DNA of 62,488 nt from Aureobasidium sp. EXF-3400. Its lineage: Eukaryota > Ascomycota > Dothideomycetes > Dothideales > Saccotheciaceae. The notes under the pieces were generated by a model. It saw only the letters and a list, made by a program, of their open reading frames with translations. It was not told the origin of the DNA and did no database searches. The stretch lies in the NCBI GenBank assembly GCA_024195585.1, contig SWBL01000310.1, forward strand, positions 1-62,488, written 5' to 3'. Both the position numbers and the translations under genes were made by a program. Below, piece after piece: positions 41,709 to 50,361 of the stretch; within the stretch, counting starts at the first letter, position 1; the number at the start of each line of letters is the position of its first letter.

Positions 41709-43674
41709 ATGGATTATACGTTCGTCATCAATGGCGACCCAAACAGCCGTAAGAGAAAGGCTCCTCAAGGTGCATGCGAAACTTGCAAAAAGCGAAAGGT
41801 ATAAATCTAGCCTTTCGAATGTTCTGCATGCAGTGATTAAAATAGTCGAGCAATAATAGAAGCGATGCACCCACGGCCTAGAGACAGAGAACCATCATAC
41901 TGATCCTCGTCCTGCCTCAACAACCCCGGGTAGAATACAACATCTCGATACACCATCGGCTGGATTGGACAAGTCAACAACTTCTAGTGATGAGCGACAA
42001 CATCACGTACGGCCTTTCGACCATCCATCCAACTCGAGATTCATTGGTGATTTGAACCCGGAAGCCAGTCTGGTCGCGGAACACGATCCTGGTAGTGGGA
42101 ATCGTGATAGACATGATGTCGGGATATGGGTCGGTGAACCCAGACGTCATACCTATGATGTTCGGCATGATCATGATCAACGCAAAAGAGAGTCTACGGA
42201 TGTCAACTCTCCAGAGACGAATGGTCTGAATGGAGGTGACGAGAGGGCTCCACCTTCAGCCCTAATGAACACGCAAGACAGAGATTCTCTCATCGACATA
42301 TACTTCGGCAGACTGAATCCATTACTACCAATTGTAGACGAAGCCACTTTCCGGAATACTGAGAGGAAATCACCACTTGTCATGAATGCGATGTGCTTGG
42401 TTGCTTCTCGAGACAACCAAGCAAGACGCTATCTACGTTTCTTGGAGAGCTCTGAACCGCTTGCGCCGAGGAAATTCGCATCTAGAGTATACGCTTGCCT
42501 GCGCTGGGGAATCCAGATGGAACGCGAGCGAGATAAAATCAACTTGATACAGATTTTAGCATTGATGGCACTATACTCCGAGGGCCCAGAAGGAACAGTA
42601 GACGCATCTATGCATCTATCGCAAGCAATACACCATGGTCAGACCATCGGACTACATCTAGGTCGTTCCAGCGGACATGGAGGCAGCCAGACGCGACTGT
42701 TCTGGTCTCTGTGGGTTCTGTCCAACTTCAACGCTGCCTTGAACGGAAGACCGCGTTTGATCTTGGATCTTGATATTGGGCTCAAGTTGGAAGAAGCATA
42801 CGAAATCTCCGCACCAGGAACAAGGATATTGCTTGCTATCTCGCAATTACTCACTAGAATTATCGGTCTTTATCAACCTACAGCTGCGCTAGACATTATG
42901 GGCATCGAGGAGGATTATGAGAGCTTTGAAAACATCTTAGATCGATGTGGTGCCTGGGATCTCGATCCGAATGTTATAAGTAAGCAAAATAGCTTCTGTT
43001 ATTGGAATCATCGAACCTAACGAAGGTGTCTAGCATCCATGGAGATTTACTACCACGGTGTGGCAATCATATCTCATCGCGCCCGCGCTACCTCCCGACC
43101 ATTGCTTCCAACACCCTCAAGCCTACGGCAGGAACTCTCAGCCCTTCAGATCGTCGCAATCCTCCGTCATACCTCTCCTCGAAGTCTTATACCGCTACCT
43201 CTCATACCTTACGGCATCGCACTCGCCGTGTCCACCTTTTACAACCAACTTCGTTCCGCTCGCAGCCAGATAAAACGCACAACAGCCCGTGAGCATATAG
43301 ATAGCTGTGTGCAAGCTCTCGAGCAGTTGAGCGAGTGGTCACAACCAGCGAAGAACATGGCAATGTTGGGACGCAAAGCACTGGAGCAGACGGCACACGT
43401 GGCTGCCGTGACCGTGTCGCCTGAGGTACACCGCACATCGCGAGCGCACGCTGGACCGGCAGAGTGGCGGCCTGCAGGACCACCCCATCATCAGATCGAT
43501 CAAGCTGGAATGCAGCAGCACAATGCGTCTGCCTCGCTCGGAGGCCATCAGCCACAGCCCGATGGTGGGTTGAGCGGCTTTGACATTGCTTATGACGAGT
43601 TGATGGACATGGATGCTGTGTTTGGCGACTTCCTGAATATGAACTTGCCCGATTTTGGCATGCCGTTTCAATGA
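41709..43674 (+). CDS. Fungal-specific transcription factor with partial Zn(II)2Cys6 motif
   Basis: Three exons (41709-41798, 41860-42979, 43034-43674) give 616 residues. The N-terminus reads KRKAPQGACETCKKRKKRC, assembled across intron 1 (61 bp, GTATAA..AATAG). That supplies the C-x2-C-x6-C half of a Zn cluster, but the second half is not seen in the following residues (THGLETENHH). Residues about 200-460 match the fungal-specific TF domain: IDIYFGRLNPLLPIVDEATF, ALYSEGPEGTVDASMHLSQA, GQTIGLHLGRSS and RLFWSLWVLSN. The C-terminus is Gln/His-rich and ends with an acidic-hydrophobic segment (DELMDMDAVFGDFLNMNLPD) typical of activation domains. The target is unknown and no cluster-type neighbours exist to suggest one. 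Confidence 0.87.
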
Positions 43675-44440
43675 GATTAGTGGGCTCTCACTGGACGCAT
43701 GTCGAGGAGCAGCGAATATTGTGCATTTTGATAGCTCAATTGTTCATTGTTCAGGGGCTGGGAGAACACGATGTAGTCAATAGCCCTGAACATGATCCAA
43801 ACCCAGGCTAGTAACAATATCTACTCTCTCAACTCTCTGCTCAGTCGAGTATGTTGCTATAAAAATGCACAATGTAGTTCTGTGAGATGAGATGCCCATT
43901 GAAGGTGTGTAATTAGCAACATCTCAGTGGGAGTATGAAGAATCGGCAAATCATTGTGCATTTTCACAAGCATCAAGCTGGCTGGTGTTGCTCATCGGGA
44001 GCTGAAGCTTGTCGTCATAGTTTGTGGGTGCCTCCTGCCGCGAGTGGTGGTTGTCTGTTGCAGTCCCCTGACCAGGCCTCAAAACCGGCTTCGCGTGGAC
44101 CTCGCTCTCCTCTTCTCTTCTTCCAACAACAGCAACCTGATAGCTATTATTATCAATATAACTGTGAGTTGCATCGGAGCCTTTCGATGGACTGTCACTG
44201 ACTGAGATGCCATAGACCAAGTTGCATCCCCTCGCTATATTTATCGATAAATTATTCTTATCGACAAATATGTGAGTTGCATCAGGGGTGCTTCGTTGAC
44301 CATTGCTGACTGAGATGCTGCAGACCATCATTTTTCCACCCAGCATTGTTAACCGGCCTTCACCTTCTGCCGCCAGCTCTGCTGTAAGCTTGTCAAATAT
44401 CGAAATTGCTCCTGTTTGATGCTAATTCATTGACTAGACG
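43675..44440. other. Intergenic/leader region with tandem 108-bp units and three intron-like segments
   Basis: 766 bp. It contains two look-alike 52-bp intron-like segments (44164-44215 and 44272-44323) and a third at 44384-44437 (GTAAGC..GACTAG) ending three bases before ATG 44441. This suggests a multiply spliced leader on the plus strand. The exon between the twin introns contains the palindrome ATTTATCGATAAAT at 44239-44252. Confidence 0.45.
44140..44330 (+). repeat. Two-copy imperfect tandem repeat, period 108 bp, each with an intron-like core
   Basis: Copies share GTGAGTTGCATC (44164 and 44272) and CTGACTGAGATGC (44198 and 44306), both offset by exactly 108 bp, plus an AT-rich segment just before. 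Each shared pair has 5' splice-site, branch-site and 3' AG spacing, so each copy looks like exon end plus a 52-bp intron. Confidence 0.65.
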
Positions 44441-44928
44441 ATGCCTTCCGCCACCAGATCCAATCTCATTATCCTCCTTCTTCTTCTCTTCTTCGCCCTC
44501 GCCCAAACAACCACGGGCCTGTGGTCCGCCACGACCTACACAGTCACCGAAACCACCATCAGCACCATCACCCACACCCCCAAACCATCACCATCACCGC
44601 CATCTCGACCGCGCCGACAAGCCCTCCACCTCCTCCCTCGCCGACGATCCCTTAGTACGAGAACCGAGATGCAGTCAGACAAATGGTGAGGGAGGAGGTC
44701 CAGGCCGGTCGGGATCCGACATGGTATGGTTGGGTGATGGGTGTGGTGTTTTTGGTGGCTGGGTGGCTGCTGTCGGTCGCTTAGTCGAGCTACGGGCCTG
44801 TGAGGGGCGAGAAGAAGAAGAAGAAGGATGGAGAAGAGATTGGCGAGGTGGAGGAAGGCAAGGGCTGGTGGCAGCCGGTGAAGGTCTGGTTCAATTCTTT
44901 TGAGCAAAATGTCATTCGTGAATCCTAA
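44441..44928 (+). pseudogene. Broken gene for a small secreted/membrane protein
   Basis: ATG 44441 opens a strong signal peptide (SNLIILLLLLFFALAQTTTG) and a Thr-rich stretch (TTYTVTETTISTITHTP). Near the C5 run around 44576 the sensible reading moves to another frame, which continues the Thr/Pro-rich segment, meets TAG at 44653, continues through a membrane helix (WVMGVVFLVAGWLLSVA), meets TAG at 44782, and continues to a plausible tail (GWWQPVKVWFNSFEQNVIRE) ending at TAA 44926. One frame change plus two in-frame stops suggest decay. Alternatively both TAGs could be intron 3' ends (each reads CTTAG), but donors and branch sites are poor. The family is unrecognised. Confidence 0.45.
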
Positions 44929-44998
44929 TATTGTGCCATCTCCATCGTGACTCAGTAATCAGCTGTATCGATTGTCTGGTAGTATTCAGTAACTTCTA

Positions 44999-45616
44999 CT
45001 ACAGTGGAAGCCCAGAGTTGGTGAGATATGTATCGAAACATCCACAACGACACATATTGTCATGACGCCTCATCCACCTCCTGACCACCCAAGCGGCATG
45101 CCAATGCGACAGCCTATAAGCCCAACGACCACCTTTGTGGCATTTCACACCATCCCTCAGATCCTTGAAAGTACACTCGCAGTATTCCTCAAGATTGCCA
45201 CGATGGGATCTTGCCACTCTGGCAATATTCGCACAAAGATTTCCAATAACGTGCTTCTGGATCGTGGGTGTGCGAGGCAGTAGATGGCACGTGAAGAAGC
45301 AATCTGGTTCGCTATCTTTCAGATGCCTGCTGATGCCAAAATCGATCTTTGCCAGTTTGTCGCAGGCGGCGGCAGAGACCATAGAGGGCATGTCCAGGAT
45401 GCTCTTGAACCAAAAGCCGGTGCTGAGGGGGGTTTTTCTGTAGTACAGCCATCTGTCTCGTCCGCGGCTGACAGGGTTCCACTCGTTCGAGACGTGACAT
45501 TTGTCTTCGTTCGAAGTGGCCGCATCGTTATTGTCTTCGATGCTGGCGGTGGTGGCTAACTCCTCGTAAGGTGGAGGGGGATCGAGTTCGGATGTGTAGA
45601 TGGCCATGGACGACAT
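44999..45616 (-). CDS. Hypothetical protein with PPPPYEEL motif and Cys-rich C-terminus
   Basis: 205 residues from ATG 45616; an in-frame ATG at 45706 would add 30 residues, but fungal proteins of this look usually start shortly before the proline motif (SELDPPPPYEELATTAS). PPPYEEL fits a PPxY ligand for WW domains, such as those of Rsp5-type ubiquitin ligases. The C-terminal 60 residues are Cys- and Trp-rich (EEYCECTF, RWMRRHDNMCRCGCFD), suggesting metal or disulfide structure. There is no signal peptide or membrane segment. I do not recognise the family. Confidence 0.6.
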   Translation of the reverse strand: MSSMAIYTSELDPPPPYEELATTASIEDNNDAATSNEDKCHVSNEWNPVSRGRDRWLYYRKTPLSTGFWFKSILDMPSMVSAAACDKLAKIDFGISRHLKDSEPDCFFTCHLLPRTPTIQKHVIGNLCANIARVARSHRGNLEEYCECTFKDLRDGVKCHKGGRWAYRLSHWHAAWVVRRWMRRHDNMCRCGCFDTYLTNSGLPL

Positions 45617-46115
45617 GATGGATTCTGTATCAGTAGATTGTGGAACTAGAAGAAAGTAAAGAGCTGGTGTGGTGATTTGTTTATACTCTACAAACTGTAG
45701 AGTCATAAGTATGGTGACTAATTACCTCAAATGAACGCATATATCTGCAGAACATCTTCAACGCACAACTGATCACCTGTCCATCATCTCTTCATGGTGG
45801 ACTTGGAATCTAAGTGGTTGTCGACATGCACAAATGTTTTTCAAACTGTTGCCGTGGTCAGTGAGAGTTAGTAATGTGCAGATTCTCGATGGGGGGCCTC
45901 CTATAAGTAAAGGGACTGTGCATTACGGCAGTCGGATAAACTCTTCGTGGTGCAGTACTTCGTTTCTAATAGTGGTACAAGTTGCAAGCTCGCACCATTT
46001 CTGGTCCAGCGCAACAAATCACAGAGCGACAGTATCAAAATAAGGTCAGAGAAAAAAATGCTTTTGCGAATGTAAACGCTAGCTAGCCTATCTGATTCCA
46101 GGACAAGCAGCAAAC
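45617..46115. other. Intergenic region, no gene seen
   Basis: 499 bp: upstream region of the hypothetical gene and 3' region of SPC25, both minus strand. Nothing gene-like. Confidence 0.4.
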
Positions 46116-46885
46116 CTAACCCCTTTTCCTAGGGGCAGCAGCAGGAGGAGGACCAGTCTTGATGACATTCAACAGATCCTTGAGACCCTCTGGCTGAACG
46201 GACTGAGCAGAAACAAGGCCGGCTGTTTCATCGAGTACGTTCTTTGGGTCTGCGTCACCGACCATATCGATGTTCGTAGCGAGCCATTGTTGGAAAGGAG
46301 CAGCGACGAAGAAGCCATCGGCGGTGAACCATTGCATGAAAGGAGCCGAGATTTCCTTGTCGACGGGAGGGATGGTGTTGAGTGATGAAGGGTGGTATGT
46401 GACGTTCAGTCTGTAGGTAGGGTCGAACTTGTCTGCGCGGGTCGAGATGGTGATCTGAGTATAAATGTCAGCTGGTAAAACAGCGTGGTTGCAGCAATAT
46501 GGCAGCAACTGACCTTGCGACCCTTCCAAGCACCGACGTATATGAGACCCTTTTCAACCTGCCAGATCCAGTATGTGAAGGCGCCGTTCAGGAGAAAGTA
46601 GATGACGACGGCTGCGGTGGTGAATTGTTTTGTAGCCTCGAAGCCATACTTGTAGTCAAGAGCAAAGGTGATGGCAGCTATTATCACAGCAGTGTATCCC
46701 AGACCGAGCTTGACATCGGTGTACCAGTGAGATTGGCGGAACTTGAGGCCGTTCAGGTAGTTTTGCAGAGCATCGTCGGTTGTGTTCTTGCAGTCTGCAG
46801 AGGACGTCAGTTTTGGTTCATTTGGCTAGTGGAAGAGGTATGTACCAGAAACATTATAAGGCGATATTCTGGATTCGTCGGCCAT
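46116..46885 (-). CDS. SPC2: Signal peptidase complex subunit SPC25/SPCS2
   Basis: Three exons on the minus strand (46846-46885, 46514-46794, 46116-46454) give 219 residues. Accessory subunit of the ER signal peptidase that links the enzyme to the translocon. Two closely spaced membrane helices lie at about 43-59 (LGYTAVIIAAITFALDY) and 71-91 (FTTAAVVIYFLLNGAFTYWI), flanked by the family blocks LKFRQSHWYTDVKLGLGY and VEKGLIYVGAWKGRKITIST. The cytosolic C-terminal domain includes FMQWFTADGFFVAAPFQQWL. Intron joins (51 and 59 bp) are unambiguous. The yeast name is SPC2. Divergent from EMC3, with 159 bp between starts. Confidence 0.93.
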
Positions 46886-47044
46886 GTTTGCGATGTTGTG
46901 ATTCAAGAAAGTTGGTGGTGGATGACAGAGTTGAAGATGAAGCGTGGCCGGAGCTCCAACGCGCGTGGAGATCGACCAGAAGTCCAAGTCACTGCCACTC
47001 GTTGTCTAAGCACTCGACAACACCGACATCACATTTTTGCTGCC
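46886..47044. promoter_or_regulatory. Very short shared promoter of SPC25 and EMC3
   Basis: 159 bp between the divergent ATGs of two ER membrane-protein biogenesis genes. This must hold both leaders and promoters, the tightest pair in the window. Confidence 0.55.
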
Positions 47045-47946
47045 ATGTCGCCCGTCATGGCCGAACCCGTCGTACAGACCATCTACAGGGATCCTGCTCT
47101 GTTCTACTGGATCCTGTTGCCCATCACCGTCGTCATGGTGAGTGCCCAAGCACCTCTCCCACTCTCCGCCAGCACCCAGCTAATAGCTCCACCCAGGTCC
47201 TGACTGGCATCTTGCGACACTACCTTTCCACTCTCCTGCAATCCGCGCCCAAGCCGCAAGCCATCAATGTTGTGCGCCAACAGCGTTCGCTCATGCGCGG
47301 TGTCAACCTCCGCAACAACTACCAGCAGCTGTCCCCATCTTCGTTCGCTGCCCGCAAGGCATACATGATCCAAGCCTACAAGGACGGCACTTTCCTCGCC
47401 GAGCCCGAGATGCGTGGTCAACCCAAGGGTAACCCTATGGCCGACCCTGCTGCCATGGAGGGCATGATGGGCATGATGAAGGGTCAGGTCGCCATGATGG
47501 TGCCCCAGAGTCTGATCATGGGCTGGATCAACGCCTTCTTCTCTGGCTATGTTATCATGAAGCTTCCTTTCCCTCTGACTCCTCAGTTCAAGTCTATGCT
47601 GCAGTCTGGTGTCGGCACTAGAGATCTCGACGTCCGATGGGTTTCGAGTTTGTCTTGGTACTTCTTGACTCTGTTTGGTCTGCAACCCGTCTACAATTTC
47701 ATCCTCGGTAGCAACAATGGTACGTTCCCCTTGTTTATTCTCATCTGATCTGCACGTTTAACTGACAGATACACAGCCGCCAGTCAGGTCACGCAGCAAA
47801 TGGCCCAGGCTCAGATGGGTGCCAACCCCATGGGTGGCCAGGATCCTGACAAGGACTTCTTGAACGAAGCAGAGAACCTCGAGGTTCTCGAACACCACTG
47901 CATCCTTGATGGCGTCGAGGACAGACTGCTCTCCAGTCTGGTATAG
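47045..47946 (+). CDS. EMC3: ER membrane protein complex subunit 3 (EMC3)
   Basis: Three exons (47045-47137, 47197-47719, 47777-47946) give 261 residues. EMC3 is the Oxa1/GET1-superfamily core of the EMC insertase for tail-anchored and multipass proteins. Diagnostic segments are TIYRDPALFYWILLPITVVM, VLTGILRHYLSTLL, LRNNYQQLSPSSFAARKAYM, the Met-rich MEGMMGMMKGQVAMMVPQ loop facing the membrane groove, and WINAFFSGYVIMKLPFPLTP. Three membrane helices are predicted. Two close in-frame ATGs exist (47045, 47057); the first was chosen. It converges with the questin-oxidase-like gene 143 bp downstream. Confidence 0.95.
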
Positions 47947-48088
47947 ATTTGTATAAGTCACTGTAATACATAGCATCATAATTTCATGATTGTAAAAAGC
48001 ACTGAAAACTATCCCCTCAGAGGTGTCGTTCAATTATGTATCTACAAGGTGACAATCTTGGCGCACCGAGAGCGTGCAAGTGACATAC

Positions 48089-49606
48089 TCAACCATGATG
48101 TCTTGCAGCAAAGCCAATATTCGACGCCGTGGCCTCTGCCTCATCCTCCGACGAGGCACTGAAACCACCCCAGCCATTGAACTCCTCAGACAACTTGACA
48201 GCAGCCTTGAGGAAGTACTGATCTTCGTCTCCCCATGTCTTCGCCGCTTCTTGCATTGAACGACAGGCTAAAAGACAAAGTGATTAGCACAAGACGAGAA
48301 GTGGATTTCTTCTACCATGTATACCTTTTACAAAGTGAGCATCTTGAGCCCACTTGCCGTTCACAGCTCGGTCCGTCACCCAATTCCAGTCTCTCCCTGC
48401 GAGATCAACATTCGAGATTCTGCTCTTGTCAACAGCTGGTCGAAGTTGACCAATGTAAGCAGTAAGCAAGAACAGCCACCATTGCCTTAGCAGAGGAAGG
48501 TGATATGTGGCGCGGATCAAGGGAGCAACAACGCGCACGGCGTGAGAGCTGGTGAGGATGTGGACGAGGATGAAGTCGAACTTCTGATTTGGTTCGTGTG
48601 TACCGACGAGCAATGCGACGGCGGCACGTTGAGCGGCTTCGAACTGGGCTTTGGGATCCGTGACGGTCCAGCTATTCCAGTACTCGAGCAGAATAGCCTC
48701 CTTCTCTTTGTCCTCGGTCAGAGGGCCATAGTTGTCTTCTCCGGGCTTCTGGAAGAAGGAAGCCAGGCGAGTATCTTGGTGCACTTTCTGGATGACTTCG
48801 AATGGGTCTTGCGAGGACCAAGGAGAAGGTTTGGTGTATGAGGGATCATCGAGATAGACGTGCTGGTGGTTGTAGAATGAGGCGACTAGAGCCAGTGACT
48901 CGATGGCGACAGTAGGAGAAGCGAGTTCGAGAGCGAAACCGAGGTGGATGAGAGGGTGTGCGACTACAAGCAGCTTAGGAGGGCTCTTGTACAGACGGGT
49001 AAAGTAACTTACGACCAGCGATCAAGTTGTTGATCAGAGGTTGCTTGCCAGAGTACAAAAAGTCGTCAAGTAGCTCTCGCCAATCGTAACCAAACTGGAC
49101 AAGCTGGTCTTCAAGGAAGTCTATCCATGCACGCTGGTATCTGCAGACTCGCATCAGCTGCCATGGTGTTGTATTTTGTCGGATGTTCCATACTCTCTTC
49201 TTCCCAGATAGTCGCGCCAATCGTGTCTTGAGATCTCTGAAGGTGAGTCTTCCCATGGCTCGAGGTCTTTGGACTCTTTCTCGTAAATGTCCATCAGTTG
49301 ATCGACATTGGCACCGAGGAAGTAGGCGGAACCCAGGATCTAGACATGGCCTCAGCATGGTCTGAAAAAGGTGACGGATAATAAGAATAGTCATACGTGG
49401 GGCGCATGATTGTGAAATTCGAGGTGGTGGTAGATTATCGAGTGGTTGATATGATTGGCCTTGATCAGGTGCTTGAGTGTTCGCGCTCGTTTCTCTGGTG
49501 TTTCCTCAATGTCGATCGACTCGACCGGCGGTATGTCGAGCTTGAGAGAGGACCCATAGCCACCAGACAGGAGATTCGAGAAAAAGTTGGAGCGAAACGA
49601 AAACAT
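48089..49606 (-). CDS. Questin oxidase-like protein (DUF4243 family)
   Basis: Five exons on the minus strand (49397-49606, 49194-49339, 49013-49140, 48325-48963, 48089-48267) give 433 residues. Family blocks are clear once spliced: NHINHSIIYHHLEFHNHAPH, WEDSPSEISRHDWRDYLG, FLYSGKQPLINNLIAGLAHP and ACRSMQEAAKTWGDEDQYFL. The His-rich segments are the likely active-site ligands. Characterised relatives are Baeyer-Villiger-type oxidases that open the anthraquinone questin or act in aflatoxin-type pathways (AflY, GedK). No polyketide synthase or tailoring enzyme lies nearby, so the role here may be outside secondary metabolism. All four introns are 49-57 bp with good branch sites. Confidence 0.9.
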
Positions 49607-50361
49607 GGTTGCTGGTGACAGAAGAGTCGTCGACTTCAGAAAGTCGAAACCATCAAGGCAGTCGCGTCATGCCACTTTGGCTGGACCCTTCCTCTTCCTG
49701 CCCCGCATCACCACCATCTCAATGTACTCGAGTACCATCATCTCACCCACACTCTAGCAACCACCCTGCATGCGAGTCAGTCACTTCTGTATAGATACTA
49801 GAAAACAAGACAGAAGTAGGGTATGTGAAAGGTAAAGGAAGAAAAGGAAGGTGAAAGGTGAAAGGTGCATCTATCGATGAAGACTCGACTGCCTGCTGAT
49901 GGAGCGGAGGAGCCAGAAAAGCGAGCCATCATGGTACGAATTGCCAGACAACGACCAAAACAGACCATGAGTTGATCAACCACTAAGAACTTCTGGAGAG
50001 CATAATCTCTTAATGATCTATGTCACGATAATATCTGCTCTAGCATCGTGACCCGAAACTATCAATATTCGTGGCAGTACACCGACTCAAAATCTTGTCT
50101 GGGTGAGCACCCTGTAAACTGTCTTGGCTTTGCGCCTTCGAGAAACTTGGAAGCGACCCCAACACATTCCTCTTCCAATGGCCCATGCAGGTCAATATCG
50201 ACAACGCTCGTTAACGCTCTCCCTTGACGCGACTGTAAAGGACCCGTCAGGCACTCTCGATTCCGTATCGATATCTATGATTGTCCCATGAGCGTCGCAA
50301 CACGCCTCGGAGCGACAACAGCCCCTACAACACAACTTTAGTGCCCCCTATCAGCACAACC
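49607..50361. promoter_or_regulatory. Divergent upstream region with two overlapping uORFs before the phosphodiesterase gene
   Basis: 755 bp. Near the right end, ATG 50277 opens a 4-codon frame ending in TGA that overlaps (ATGA) ATG 50288 of an 17-codon frame ending at 50341, 20 bp before the main ATG. They matter only if transcription starts upstream of 50277. Confidence 0.4.

Noticed and set aside
41965..42000. Start of the transcription factor at an internal TTG
   Set aside because: The conserved basic Cys motif lies further upstream across an intron; the first ATG is 41709.
44406..44903. Alternative plus-strand frame of about 165 codons over the broken membrane-protein gene
   Set aside because: The product is a run of Pro, His and Gly with no signal peptide or structure; the overlapping frames give a coherent signal peptide, membrane helix and tail.
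44536..44907. Minus-strand frame opposite the broken gene
   Set aside because: Low-complexity antisense of Thr/Pro-rich codons; it carries no independent evidence.
50281..50361. 27-codon extension of the phosphodiesterase
   Set aside because: It begins at TTG, not ATG, and overlaps uORFs in another frame.
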